DNA of 64,000 bases from Thiomicrorhabdus chilensis DSM 12352 (lineage in GTDB: Bacteria; Pseudomonadota; Gammaproteobacteria; Thiomicrospirales; Thiomicrospiraceae): positions 1,331,460-1,395,459 of the forward strand of contig NZ_KI519609.1 of NCBI RefSeq assembly GCF_000483485.1. The letters are read 5' to 3'. This document shows positions 47,533-56,517 of this stretch, piece after piece; position 1 is the stretch's first letter; the number at the start of each line of letters is the position of its first letter. Made by a program: the position numbers and the translations under genes. The notes beneath the pieces are model-generated. The model was not told the origin of the DNA. It did no database searches and worked only from the letters and a program-made list of their open reading frames with translations.

Positions 47533-48892
47533 AATATTGTCCTTTTAGACGCACAAATAACAGGATGGCCGCCAATAACAGTCCCATCACAATGCCCAAC
47601 CAGAAACCTTGCACTCCCATTGGAGATGGACTCAACCAATCGGTGAACGCCATAATATAGCCCACGCCCAAACCCAGTCCCCAATAGCTGATAAACGTTA
47701 CCACCATGGTGACCCGAGTGTCGTGAAGACCACGCAAACCACCGGCACAGGCCACCTGAATGGCATCAAACACCTGATAATAGGCCGCATAAACCAGTAA
47801 GGTACTGGCCAGAATCAGCACCTCTTGATCCTTAGAGTAAATGGAGACAATCTGCTCCTTTAACCCATAAGTGAGCAAAGATAAAGCGCCTCCCACAAAA
47901 AGCGCAAATCCAATCCCCGCATACAAACTAATTAAGACCGCCTGCTGGTCATTTTCTCCAAAGCCCTTGCCGACTCTGACCGTAATTGCCATGGCGATAC
48001 TTAAAGGCAGCATGAAGGCCAGTGACGTAAAACTGATAGCGACCTGATGGCCAGCAATCACCACCGCACCGAGTTGCGCGATAAACAACGCGATAAAACT
48101 GAATAGACTCACCTCAAAAATAAGCGCCATGGCATTGGGAACGCCTAAATTTAAAATATCGGCTATGCCTGCACGCCATTTTGGCCAGGCAAAGCTTTTG
48201 AAGCGAACTAATGAACGGGTCAAGGGGGCACGTACCGCGTACAAAATACCCAATATAAACATCAACCACATCACGATGGCACTGGCGATGCCGCAACCGG
48301 CTGCACCCATCGGCTCAACCACTCCATAACCGTAGATAAACAAAGCGTTTAGAGGGATATTGACCAGAAGCGCAAGAAAGCTAATCCACATAGTGGGCAA
48401 GGTCGTCCCAAGGCCTTCCCAGAAAAAACGCAAAGCCTGGTAAAGTGCCACGCCGGGCATGCCAAAAGCGATGTAAAACAGATAGTCGCTGGTCAGTCGA
48501 TAAACCGCTTCCGACAGCGACAACCTATCCAGAAGTTGATCAAGATTCATTAGAATCAACAATGAAATCAATCCCAAAGGAATCGCCAGCCAAAGCCCCT
48601 GATGAAGATAAAGCGTGACGGCTGCATTGTTTTTAGCACCCGACTGCTTGGAAACCAATGGCGTCAAAGCCAGTAAGACACCAGTTGAAAAGATAAAAAC
48701 TGGCAACATGATGCTTGAACCCAAGCCGATCGCCGCCAAGTCATCGGTCCCCACCCAGCCTGACATAATCGTATCGATAACTCCCAAGCCCGTTAGAGCC
48801 AATTGCGCCAAAAAAATGGGAAGAGCCAGCTTGAAGAGCAACTTGCTTTCTGTCAGAAGCTGCACAAAAAATATACGGTTTGCAGGGTTCAC
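47513..48892 (-). CDS. MATE-family multidrug/cation antiporter
   Basis: A 459-residue twelve-helix transporter of the NorM type (Na+ or H+ antiport of cationic drugs). Conserved blocks: LALTGLGVIDTIMSGWVGTDDLAAIGLG and, in the second half, IAGHQVAISFTSLAFMLPLSI. The acidic residues near the N-terminal helix are present. The gene overlaps ychJ by 20 bp. Substrate unknown. Confidence 0.9.
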   Translation of the reverse strand: MNPANRIFFVQLLTESKLLFKLALPIFLAQLALTGLGVIDTIMSGWVGTDDLAAIGLGSSIMLPVFIFSTGVLLALTPLVSKQSGAKNNAAVTLYLHQGLWLAIPLGLISLLILMNLDQLLDRLSLSEAVYRLTSDYLFYIAFGMPGVALYQALRFFWEGLGTTLPTMWISFLALLVNIPLNALFIYGYGVVEPMGAAGCGIASAIVMWLMFILGILYAVRAPLTRSLVRFKSFAWPKWRAGIADILNLGVPNAMALIFEVSLFSFIALFIAQLGAVVIAGHQVAISFTSLAFMLPLSIAMAITVRVGKGFGENDQQAVLISLYAGIGFALFVGGALSLLTYGLKEQIVSIYSKDQEVLILASTLLVYAAYYQVFDAIQVACAGGLRGLHDTRVTMVVTFISYWGLGLGVGYIMAFTDWLSPSPMGVQGFWLGIVMGLLLAAILLFVRLKGQYYAKFSG

Positions 48893-48898
48893 CAGGCG

Positions 48899-49342
48899 TC
48901 ATTTATCCTTTTCTTCATCAGTCGTTGCCTTCTTGGGAAGTGGAGACTGGGCCTGCTTTAGGGTTTCCTGAGCACGTTCTTCTGAATCGCTCCAATACTC
49001 CTCACCCAACTGCTCTTGCAGAGATTCAAGAGTCTCCTCAGTCATCTCATCGTCCAGGGTTTCAAATTGCTGGGCCGGAACGATCGCTTGAGGCAGAAAA
49101 TAAACGATCAATAATTTAAAAAACCAGTACACCGTGGCATAGACCACCACCGCCAACATCAAAACCAGAGGAATGCCAAGCAGTAGGTCGACCATAATCG
49201 CCTGCCCTTCAAACAACTTGGTCACCAACTCTTTTTCAATGAAAGCGAAATACAGCCAGGCGACCACGCTCAACAAGCTGACAAGCACCACATAAAGGTT
49301 GATTCGAGGATGGATGTGGGAATTTTTAAATAAACAAAACAT
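48899..49342 (-). CDS. Membrane protein of unknown function
   Basis: A 147-residue protein with two hydrophobic helices (about 14-33 and 48-78) and an acidic coiled-coil C-terminal third (ETLDDEMTEETLESLQEQLGEE). It starts MFCLFKNSHIHPR. Six bases separate it from the MATE gene, so it is in the same transcript. No family recognised; the acidic tail suggests a cytoplasmic interaction surface. Confidence 0.7.
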   Translation of the reverse strand: MFCLFKNSHIHPRINLYVVLVSLLSVVAWLYFAFIEKELVTKLFEGQAIMVDLLLGIPLVLMLAVVVYATVYWFFKLLIVYFLPQAIVPAQQFETLDDEMTEETLESLQEQLGEEYWSDSEERAQETLKQAQSPLPKKATTDEEKDK

Positions 49343-49376
49343 ATACTTAAGAGGTTATCCAAGGTTATTTAGAGTT

Positions 49377-50012
49377 TTATAAAACTCGTTTTTGATAAAA
49401 AAGCCACTGCAAAGCAATGATAGTACTCCCCACATTAAATTGGCCCTGTTGCAGTCGGCGTTCAGCCTCTTCATAAGGCAACTGTACAATCTTAATGTCT
49501 TCGTGATCTTCGTCCAACCCGGCGTAAGTGGGCAGTAGATCTGCATCAATCTCAGAGGCAAATAAATGCAAAACCTCATCACTTCCCCCCGGGCTGGGAT
49601 AAAACTGGCAAACATACTCAAGAGATTCTAAACGTGTCCCAGCCTCTTCCAAAGCTTCACGTCTGGCGGCGTCTTCTGGCGTTTCACCTGAATCAATCAT
49701 ACCGGCTACCGGCTCCAGCAACCAGGCCTGCTCATTTTCACCGGACTTTAAAGCATGCTGCAAAGCGCCTGCCCGACATTGCTCCACCAAAACAACCACC
49801 CTACTGACGGGATCGTACAACAATACGATAGCAGCTTCGCCGCGACCAAACAGTTCACGCTGAATGGTTTGCGTCCAGCCGCCCTGATAAAGGGTATGCT
49901 TAAAGTCAATCAAGTCGATCCTGAAAAAACCGTCATAACCGCTTTCTATCCGCTGGACTTCAATAGCTTTTGTTTCTTGCTTCCCGTTCAAAACATCGCT
50001 GTTAATGGTCAT
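49377..50012 (-). CDS. nudF: ADP-ribose pyrophosphatase (Nudix)
   Basis: A 211-residue Nudix hydrolase. The Nudix box GMIDSGETPEDAARREALEEAG is complete and the residues around it (GRGEAAIVLLYDPVSR; FYPSPGGSDEVLHLFASEID) are the NudF/ADP-ribose pyrophosphatase type. It starts with a clear Shine-Dalgarno GGAG. It is 18 bp after alr and contains CAGGCCTG at 49733. Confidence 0.9.
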   Translation of the reverse strand: MTINSDVLNGKQETKAIEVQRIESGYDGFFRIDLIDFKHTLYQGGWTQTIQRELFGRGEAAIVLLYDPVSRVVVLVEQCRAGALQHALKSGENEQAWLLEPVAGMIDSGETPEDAARREALEEAGTRLESLEYVCQFYPSPGGSDEVLHLFASEIDADLLPTYAGLDEDHEDIKIVQLPYEEAERRLQQGQFNVGSTIIALQWLFYQKRVL

Positions 50013-50030
50013 ATTGAAACTCCACCTGTC

Positions 50031-51101
50031 TTATTGAACTTCAATAAACGGGACTCGCTGAGTCACACCGCACAAAAGTTCATAGCCGATGGTGCCCGCA
50101 CAATCTGCAATTTCATCAACGCTCAAAGCTTCGTCTCCCCATAAGACGGCTTCCTCACCAATGCGAACCTGACCGGCCATCTCCGTGAGGTCAACGCACA
50201 CCATATCCATTGATACTCGGCCAATAATCGGAACCCGCTGGCCCTTGATGAGCACAGGAGTACCACTTGGAGCATGCCGCGGGTAACCGTCACCGTAGCC
50301 GATTGCTACCACGCCCACATAGGTATCGCGCGGCGCCTGCCAAGTATTGCCATAGCCGACACTTTCGCCTTTGGAAATTTTTTTCAGGGAAGTAATCTCC
50401 GACACCAATCGCATCACGGGCTTTAAATCATACTCTTCAAGAAACGGATGGCCTGCGCCATAGAGCATAATGCCGGGCCGAACCCACTCATATTGCGCTT
50501 GTTTAAAACGCTGCAAACCGGCGGAATTGGAAAGGCTTCTTGGGTATGCATAGGGGCGACTGAACTCGTCAAAACAGGCTATCTGCTGCAGAGTGAAGCT
50601 CTCGGACTCATCAGCGGAGGCCAAGTGAGAAATTAGGTGAATCTGGAACGGTTTAGGGCTGCGTTCCAACTTAGCGATGACTGAATCGACTTCCCCAGGA
50701 TTAAAGCCTAAACGATGCATGCCAGTATCAACCTTAACCCACACATGGATTTTACCGTCATAATGCGAAGCCAGAAGCCAATCCAACTGGTGACTTGAAT
50801 GGATGACAAGATCCAACCGATGTTGATAGACCAATGGAATTTCAGCTTCGGAAAACAAGCCTTCCAACAACAGGATTCGATGCAAAAACCCTTTCTGCCG
50901 GAGGATAATCGCCTCTTCAATGCAAGCCACACCAAAGCCATCCGCACAATTGAACTGATGGGCTACGCGTGCGATGCCATGACCGTAACCATTGGCTTTC
51001 AATACCGCTAACACCTTGCTGTCGGGCGCCATTTTTTTAACAGTTTGCAAATTATGCCGCAGGGCTGGCAAACTAATGAACGCTTTGGCGGGACGGTACA
51101 T
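50031..51101 (-). CDS. alr: Alanine racemase
   Basis: Makes D-alanine for peptidoglycan. 356 residues; the PLP lysine is Lys35 in VLKANGYGHG, the second catalytic tyrosine lies in SVGYGNTW, and YGDGYPR is conserved. Transcribed with dnaB upstream (14 bp gap), as in E. coli (dnaB-alr). Confidence 0.95.
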   Translation of the reverse strand: MYRPAKAFISLPALRHNLQTVKKMAPDSKVLAVLKANGYGHGIARVAHQFNCADGFGVACIEEAIILRQKGFLHRILLLEGLFSEAEIPLVYQHRLDLVIHSSHQLDWLLASHYDGKIHVWVKVDTGMHRLGFNPGEVDSVIAKLERSPKPFQIHLISHLASADESESFTLQQIACFDEFSRPYAYPRSLSNSAGLQRFKQAQYEWVRPGIMLYGAGHPFLEEYDLKPVMRLVSEITSLKKISKGESVGYGNTWQAPRDTYVGVVAIGYGDGYPRHAPSGTPVLIKGQRVPIIGRVSMDMVCVDLTEMAGQVRIGEEAVLWGDEALSVDEIADCAGTIGYELLCGVTQRVPFIEVQ

Positions 51102-51115
51102 AAAGCCACTATCCT

Positions 51116-52582
51116 TTAGTAGTGCGCTTCATCGGAAACATAAGCCGCATGATTTTCAAAACGGGTATATTCACCAATAAAGGTTAAACGCACGGTTCCC
51201 AATGCGCCGTTACGATGTTTACCCAGAATGATTTCGGCAATGCCTTTATCCTCACTCTCTTTATTGTAAACCTCATCGCGATAGATAAAGATAATCAAAT
51301 CGGCATCCTGCTCGATTGCACCCGATTCACGCAAATCCGACATCACCGGACGCTTATTGGGGCGCTGTTCCAAACTTCGGTTTAGCTGAGAAAGTGCAAT
51401 GACCGGGATCTCCAACTCTTTGGCCAAGGCTTTCAGACCACGGGAAATTTCAGAAATCTCGTTCACTCGGTTTTCCGCACCGGCAGAACCACGCATCAAC
51501 TGTAGATAATCGACCACAATCAATCCCAGGCCGGTGACTTTTGAATCTGGATTCTCTTCACCCGCCTGAACCGCTTCCTTACGCTGCAAGTCACGGATGT
51601 CCTTATCAATCCGTCGTGCTCTCGCTCTCAATTCGGTAATCATCAAAGCCGGAGTATCATCAATATAGACCTTGGCTTGAGACAAGACATTGATCGCCTT
51701 ATTCAGTTTAGGCCAATCCTCCTGCTGCAATTTACCGGTACGCATGCGTCCGGCATCAATCCGTCCGATTGAACTGATCATACGCATCGCCAAAGACTCA
51801 CCCGGCATCTCCATACTGAAGACTGCAACAGGCGTATTGTTTTTGGTGGCGATATTTTCCGCCATGTTCATCGAGAAGGTCGTTTTACCCATGGAAGGAC
51901 GACCTGCGACAATGATCAAATCACCCTTCTGAAGCCCTGAGGTAATTTCATCGAATTCGGTCAAGTGCGTGGCTTGTCCGGTAATGGTACCTTCCGTATT
52001 GAAGAGTTCATCGATTTTGTTGATAGCCGATTCAAGCAAGACATCCATGGTTTTGTATTGACGTTCTTTGCCTTCACCGTGCTCCGCAATTGACATAATC
52101 TTGGATTCAGCGATATCCAAGATTTCACGAATGTCCTTCCCCTGTGGAAAATAGGCGGTTTCGGTGACGTCATTACTGGCTTGAATCAGACTTCTTAGAA
52201 TCGATTTATCGCGCACAATTCGCGCATAATAAAGAATATTGGCGGAACCGGGAGTGTTTTTGACCAACTCAGCCAGATAATCCTTATCACCCGCCAAGTC
52301 CAATTGCCCCACCGACTTCAAATATTCCACAACTGTAACCAGGTCGAATGGCTTATTATGACGACTCAGCGCCACAATCGAAGAAAAGATCGCCTGATGC
52401 TGCTGAGTGTAGAAGTCGCGCTCATTGACAACAACGGCGACATCTTCAAAAACCTCATTGGACAACATCAAGCCCCCTAACACAGACTGCTCGGCTTCAA
52501 TCGAGTGTGGCGGAACTTTAAACAAGGATTCCGCGGTATTTTGGGTATTTCCTGAAGATTGTCTGGATTGGCTTGAATTCAT
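51116..52582 (-). CDS. dnaB: Replicative DNA helicase DnaB
   Basis: The hexameric replication-fork helicase. 488 residues: N-terminal scaffold domain (HSIEAEQSVLGGLMLSNE), linker, and RecA-like ATPase with Walker A GRPSMGKTT and the Walker B region LIVVDYLQLMRG, plus the C-terminal arginine-finger segment. No intein is present. It follows rplI on the same strand as in E. coli (rplI then dnaB then alr). Confidence 0.97.
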   Translation of the reverse strand: MNSSQSRQSSGNTQNTAESLFKVPPHSIEAEQSVLGGLMLSNEVFEDVAVVVNERDFYTQQHQAIFSSIVALSRHNKPFDLVTVVEYLKSVGQLDLAGDKDYLAELVKNTPGSANILYYARIVRDKSILRSLIQASNDVTETAYFPQGKDIREILDIAESKIMSIAEHGEGKERQYKTMDVLLESAINKIDELFNTEGTITGQATHLTEFDEITSGLQKGDLIIVAGRPSMGKTTFSMNMAENIATKNNTPVAVFSMEMPGESLAMRMISSIGRIDAGRMRTGKLQQEDWPKLNKAINVLSQAKVYIDDTPALMITELRARARRIDKDIRDLQRKEAVQAGEENPDSKVTGLGLIVVDYLQLMRGSAGAENRVNEISEISRGLKALAKELEIPVIALSQLNRSLEQRPNKRPVMSDLRESGAIEQDADLIIFIYRDEVYNKESEDKGIAEIILGKHRNGALGTVRLTFIGEYTRFENHAAYVSDEAHY

Positions 52583-52722
52583 AAAGGCTTCAAAGGGTAC
52601 GATAAAAAGTAAGAAGCGATCATTATAGCGGAATGTATCCGATAAGTGTTTAAGCCGCTTTAAAAATTGGCGATCAAATCACTTCTCAACAAGAGAAGAA
52701 TAGGGAAAAACGTAGGCATAAA

Positions 52723-52755
52723 AAAAGCGGCAGACCCGAAAGGCATGCCGCTTTT
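52723..52755 (-). terminator. Terminator after rplI
   Basis: Ten-bp stem AAAAGCGGCA with a 13-base loop and its complement, followed on the minus strand by seven T residues. It lies 22 bp past the rplI stop and separates the ribosomal operon from dnaB. Confidence 0.88.
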
Positions 52756-52776
52756 ATTGACAGTAAAACCGTAGGA

Positions 52777-53229
52777 TCACTCCTGGATGGCTTTAATCTC
52801 AACAGTAATTGAAGCCACAACATCAGAGTGAAGTTGAACATCAATTTCATAGGTACCAACGTGACGCAATACACCTTCTGGCATACGGATGTTACGACGA
52901 GGCACATCAAAACCAGCCGCTACAAGCGCGTCTGAAATATCCTGTGTACCCACAGAACCGAAAAGTTTACCTTCATCACCAGCAACAGACTCGATGGTAA
53001 TTACCTGTCCATTTAGGTTTTCGTAAATACCTTGAGCAACAGCCAATTCAGCCGCAGCCGCTTTTTCTAGCTCGGCACGAATCTTTTCGAACTCTGCAAC
53101 GTTTTCTTTTGTTGCTGGCTTAGCTTTTCCTTGTGGAATCAGGAAGTTACGCGCATAACCAGCTTTTACTGAAACTTGGTCACCAAGTGAACCTAAGTTT
53201 TGTACTTTTTCAAGCAGAATAACATTCAT
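52777..53229 (-). CDS. rplI: 50S ribosomal protein L9
   Basis: 150 residues; [19 protein letters not shown] and [16 protein letters not shown] are the L9 N-domain, with the connecting helix and C-domain after residue 60. The last gene of the rpsF-rpsR-membrane gene-rplI operon, as in Pseudomonas. Confidence 0.97.
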   Translation of the reverse strand: MNVILLEKVQNLGSLGDQVSVKAGYARNFLIPQGKAKPATKENVAEFEKIRAELEKAAAAELAVAQGIYENLNGQVITIESVAGDEGKLFGSVGTQDISDALVAAGFDVPRRNIRMPEGVLRHVGTYEIDVQLHSDVVASITVEIKAIQE

Positions 53230-53246
53230 AGCTTAAACCTCTTAAA

Positions 53247-54137
53247 TTATTCTTGTTCCCATCGGCTTCTAAAGTTGGCCCAAATGTCCAACAAACCAAT
53301 GGTCGCGAGTATCAGCATAGCTTGAGGAAATAGAAATAACAGCACATATAAAGTCACCAGCCATGCAGTGTGGAGTTGTTTTACCGTTACTGCCTGATGC
53401 GCAATGGCCAAGCCTTGAAACATCAAACCAGCAACCATCACGCCAGACAAATCATAGACAATTCCAGAATCCGCGCCAGTAATTAAACCGGCCAAAGCCA
53501 AAACGATGGCAACATAGGCCGTCGATTTAGGCAAAGACATCTGATAAAAATCAGATTGGAACTGTCCTGGATGGTATAGACTCCCCTGCCACCAACGGCC
53601 CACGACCAAAATCGAAAACCACAATACCACTGCAAACATCGCCAACAACATGGTGACCATATTTGCCAGGGTTTGAATCGCTTCCGGCTGATACTCAACC
53701 GAAGAGGATTCAAGCAGCGGTTTGACTTGCTGATCGAACAGGGTCATCCACCATTCTGACGGAGAGGGAACGAGTATGTGCAATGCAATCACACCCACGC
53801 CCGCCAAAACCATCGCCATCTGCAAGGAAAGAGCCAATGAGTTTGTATTTCGCAATACCAAAGCCATTAACCAAACCGGCACCATGTATTCAGCAACTGA
53901 AATAATGGCTGGAACATAAGAACCAGTCATCACCACAGTCAATCCAACATTGGCCAGCACACTCCAAACAAGGACTTTAACTCCCTCACCCACCCCAACT
54001 CTCAGGGTAACCAAGGTAATGATCGCACCCACAATCAATCCGACAGGTGCAATCCAAACACTTAACGCTGAAAACAGAACCGCGGCAATCAGAGCCTGCA
54101 TCGGCCCTTTCATGACATAATTTGCGATTGATAACAT
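53247..54137 (-). CDS. Membrane protein between rpsR and rplI (DUF2232-like)
   Basis: A 296-residue polytopic protein with about eight helices. An equivalent gene lies in the same place between rpsR and rplI in Pseudomonas, and text such as VLRVGVGEGVKVLVWSVLANVGLT fits a DUF2232-type membrane protein. The function is unknown. Co-transcription with ribosomal proteins is implied by 17-30 bp gaps. Confidence 0.75.
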   Translation of the reverse strand: MLSIANYVMKGPMQALIAAVLFSALSVWIAPVGLIVGAIITLVTLRVGVGEGVKVLVWSVLANVGLTVVMTGSYVPAIISVAEYMVPVWLMALVLRNTNSLALSLQMAMVLAGVGVIALHILVPSPSEWWMTLFDQQVKPLLESSSVEYQPEAIQTLANMVTMLLAMFAVVLWFSILVVGRWWQGSLYHPGQFQSDFYQMSLPKSTAYVAIVLALAGLITGADSGIVYDLSGVMVAGLMFQGLAIAHQAVTVKQLHTAWLVTLYVLLFLFPQAMLILATIGLLDIWANFRSRWEQE

Positions 54138-54167
54138 GCGCTACCTGTTAATTCTAATTCTTCAAAA

Positions 54168-54395
54168 TTATTTGTGTTGATCAGTATATGGCAACAAAGC
54201 AATCATACGCGCACGCTTGATTGCCGTTGCTAATTGGCGCTGATACTTAGCGCTTGTTCCAGTAATACGACTTGGAACAATTTTGCCAGTTTCAGTGATG
54301 TATGACTTCAAAGTATCTAAATCTTTGTAATCAATCTCTTTAACGCCTTCTACTGTAAAACGACAGAATTTTTTTCTTCCAAAACCTCTAGCCAT
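54168..54395 (-). CDS. rpsR: 30S ribosomal protein S18
   Basis: 75 residues, identical in length to E. coli S18; core [19 protein letters not shown] and [20 protein letters not shown] are diagnostic. Three bases after rpsF. Confidence 0.97.
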   Translation of the reverse strand: MARGFGRKKFCRFTVEGVKEIDYKDLDTLKSYITETGKIVPSRITGTSAKYQRQLATAIKRARMIALLPYTDQHK

Positions 54396-54398
54396 CTC

Positions 54399-54731
54399 TT
54401 ACTCCTTAGAATCTTTTTTAGCAACCATAACAGAAGGCTCAGTAACCGCCTCTTTACGCTTGATAAACATGCTACGAAGCACTGCATCGTTATAGTAAAA
54501 AGCATTTTCAAGCTCATCTAGAGCTTCTTGATTACATTCGATATTCATTAGAATGTAGTGTGCTTTATGAACCTTATTAATAAGGTAAGCAAGTTGACGA
54601 CGACCCCAATCTTCTAGGCGGTGAATCTGACCACCAGATTGTTCAATAAGGGTACGATAACGTTCTAGCATGGCAGGAACCTGTTCGCTTTGATCAGGGT
54701 GCACTAGAAATACGACTTCATAATGACGCAT
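54399..54731 (-). CDS. rpsF: 30S ribosomal protein S6
   Basis: 110 residues; [17 protein letters not shown] and the [10 protein letters not shown] strand mark the S6 fold. Short C-terminal acidic tail as in other S6 proteins. AAGGAG Shine-Dalgarno, with the promoter at 54825-54853. priB, found next to rpsF in enterics, is absent. Confidence 0.97.
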   Translation of the reverse strand: MRHYEVVFLVHPDQSEQVPAMLERYRTLIEQSGGQIHRLEDWGRRQLAYLINKVHKAHYILMNIECNQEALDELENAFYYNDAVLRSMFIKRKEAVTEPSVMVAKKDSKE

Positions 54732-54824
54732 TCATATTCTCCTTATGGATGATATAACAGTCTCCCGCTTCCAACGGACAGCAGTGAGACAAGGAAATTC
54801 AAACACTTAGTCTGAAAGGCGCGA

Positions 54825-54853
54825 ATTATAACCGAAGAGACCCCATATTTCAA
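54825..54853 (-). promoter_or_regulatory. Sigma-70 promoter of rpsF operon
   Basis: Minus strand: TTGAAA (54848-54853), 17-bp spacer, TATAAT (54825-54830), then a GC-rich discriminator (TCGCGCC), the usual mark of ppGpp/DksA-sensitive promoters. Leader of about 95 nt to the rpsF ATG. Confidence 0.78.
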
Positions 54854-54900
54854 ACACTTATATTCAATCAATAAGGAAGGCGACATATTTAAACTGGTTT

Positions 54901-55620
54901 TCAAGCAATACTTTGGTTAATGTCCTGCAGAACCTGCAATGGAGTGACTGATTGGGTAATCGGGCGACCTACCACCAAGTAACTGGCACCAGCCTCCATC
55001 GCTTCTTTAGGTGTCATAATCCTCTTTTGGTCATTCACATCACTGCCTTGAGGTCGAATACCCGGGGTAACGAGACAAAAAGCCTCCCCCAAAGCCTCCC
55101 TAAGGTCTCCGGCTTCCTGAGCAGAACACACTACTCCATCCATACCTGAATCTTGAGCCAACCTGGCGAGACGCATGACATTTTCCTGCGGACTGCCGGA
55201 CAAGCCAATTTCCTGCAAGTCATCTTGCTCCATACTGGTGAGAATGGTCACCGCTATCAATAACGGCTTTTTAGGTTGATTCAATTCGGCAATTGCTTGC
55301 TGTGCGGCCTGCATCATCTTGCGTCCGCCCAAAGCATGGACATTGACCATCCAAACTCCCATTCTAGCAGCCGCCTGTACCGCCTTAGCTACCGTATTAG
55401 GTATATCATGGTACTTAAGATCTAAAAAAACCTCAAAATCCTTTTTAATCAGCGATTTAACAAACTCCGGGCCTGCAACGGCAAATAATTCTTTCCCAAC
55501 TTTCAAACGACATAAAGAAGGATCCAACCCCTCCACAAACAACAAGGCCGACTGTGCATCGGCAAAATCCAGCGCAATCAGCACCTTTGGATCCAGACCT
55601 TCTTTTTTAAGAAAACTCAT
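54901..55620 (-). CDS. pyrF: Orotidine 5'-phosphate decarboxylase
   Basis: Final step to UMP. 239 residues; active-site LDLKYHDIPNTV (Lys-Asp-x-x-Asp-type catalytic array) and the C-terminal VVGRPITQS are conserved. LapA lies 13 bp upstream, the usual order lapA-(lapB)-pyrF, although lapB is missing here. Confidence 0.94.
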   Translation of the reverse strand: MSFLKKEGLDPKVLIALDFADAQSALLFVEGLDPSLCRLKVGKELFAVAGPEFVKSLIKKDFEVFLDLKYHDIPNTVAKAVQAAARMGVWMVNVHALGGRKMMQAAQQAIAELNQPKKPLLIAVTILTSMEQDDLQEIGLSGSPQENVMRLARLAQDSGMDGVVCSAQEAGDLREALGEAFCLVTPGIRPQGSDVNDQKRIMTPKEAMEAGASYLVVGRPITQSVTPLQVLQDINQSIA

Positions 55621-55633
55621 TCAAAAAAACCTA

Positions 55634-55966
55634 TTATTTATTATTAATCAACAGACTACGATTCTTTTCTAATGTCGAGACCGAAGCTGATTGCGTTTTT
55701 CTCAACTGCACAATCTGATCAGCCAGCTTCTTATTTTCACGCTGTTTCTGAGTCAAACGCCACCTTAGACGCGTTATCTGCAAAAGCATCACAGCCGAAC
55801 CTACCAGCATCCCAATAATGAACACAGCGGCCATAATGATACTTAGAGCCGAATCATACTGAAACCAAAATAGGTCGATCTTAACCGTATGTGGATTCAA
55901 GACTCCGAGTGAAACTCCGAGAATCAAAAAAAGCACGGTCAATACAAATGAAATAATTTTAAACAT
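55634..55966 (-). CDS. lapA: LapA-domain protein (DUF1049)
   Basis: 110 residues with two N-terminal helices and a DUF1049 core (NPHTVKIDLFWFQYDSALSIIMAAVFIIGMLVG), then a coiled coil. LapA works with LapB to control LpxC and lipopolysaccharide synthesis; LapB is absent between lapA and pyrF, where it normally sits. LapB may be elsewhere or replaced. Confidence 0.85.
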   Translation of the reverse strand: MFKIISFVLTVLFLILGVSLGVLNPHTVKIDLFWFQYDSALSIIMAAVFIIGMLVGSAVMLLQITRLRWRLTQKQRENKKLADQIVQLRKTQSASVSTLEKNRSLLINNK

Positions 55967-56016
55967 GAGAAAGGAGTGTCTCTATCAGGAAGATAGAGAA
56001 ATTATAGAGGATAAAT

Positions 56017-56049
56017 AAAAAAGGGGCTACCAAATGGCGCCCCTTTTTT
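56017..56049 (-). terminator. Terminator after ihfB
   Basis: Eleven-bp stem GCCCCTTTTTT with its complement around an 11-base loop, three bases past the ihfB stop on the minus strand. It separates ihfB from lapA, so lapA-pyrF need their own promoter. Confidence 0.85.
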
Positions 56050-56052
56050 AAA

Positions 56053-56358
56053 TTAAACTATGATGTCAGTTGACTCTTTAGACTCGTCGACCCGCTCTCT
56101 TAAAGACTTTCCAGGCTTAAAGTGAGGGACTCGTTTGTCTGACAACTTAACCGTCTCCCCAGTTTTTGGGTTACGGCCAATCCTAGCTTTTCTATGATGT
56201 AAACTAAAACTCCCAAAACCTCGAATTTCAATACGCTCGCCCTGAGACAAGGTATTGATCATAGAATCGAGAATTTTATTTACCGCAATCTCAACGTCTT
56301 TTTGACTGAATTGAGTCTGCTTTCTTGCAATAAGTTCAATAAGTTCTGACTTGGTCAT
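56053..56358 (-). CDS. ihfB: Integration host factor subunit beta
   Basis: DNA-bending HU-family subunit; 101 residues with [27 protein letters not shown] and the DNA-contacting arm [22 protein letters not shown] (Pro at the intercalating position). It follows rpsA as in E. coli. The leader contains alternative hairpins (56438-56510) that could regulate it. No strong Shine-Dalgarno. Confidence 0.95.
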   Translation of the reverse strand: MTKSELIELIARKQTQFSQKDVEIAVNKILDSMINTLSQGERIEIRGFGSFSLHHRKARIGRNPKTGETVKLSDKRVPHFKPGKSLRERVDESKESTDIIV

Positions 56359-56437
56359 AATGATAATGCTCTTATTATCTTATATTCTCGAAAAAGAGAG
56401 TTTTAACGAATCTGTTCGAGTGGACAGGCTAACCGGC

Positions 56438-56510
56438 CCACACAAACAGAAAGACCAAAAGTGTGGCTGAAAAATCAAGCCACAAACGCAATCGCTGTTT
56501 AGGCGATTGC
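56438..56510 (-). promoter_or_regulatory. Alternative hairpins between rpsA and ihfB
   Basis: Three elements: a GCAATCGC/GCGATTGC hairpin (56488-56510); TGTGGCT pairing with AGCCACA (56462-56484); and CCACAC (56438-56443) that could instead pair with GTGTGG (56461-56466). The last two are mutually exclusive, an attenuator-like arrangement, without an obvious T tract after the first. Confidence 0.4.
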
Positions 56511-56517
56511 CGTCAGA

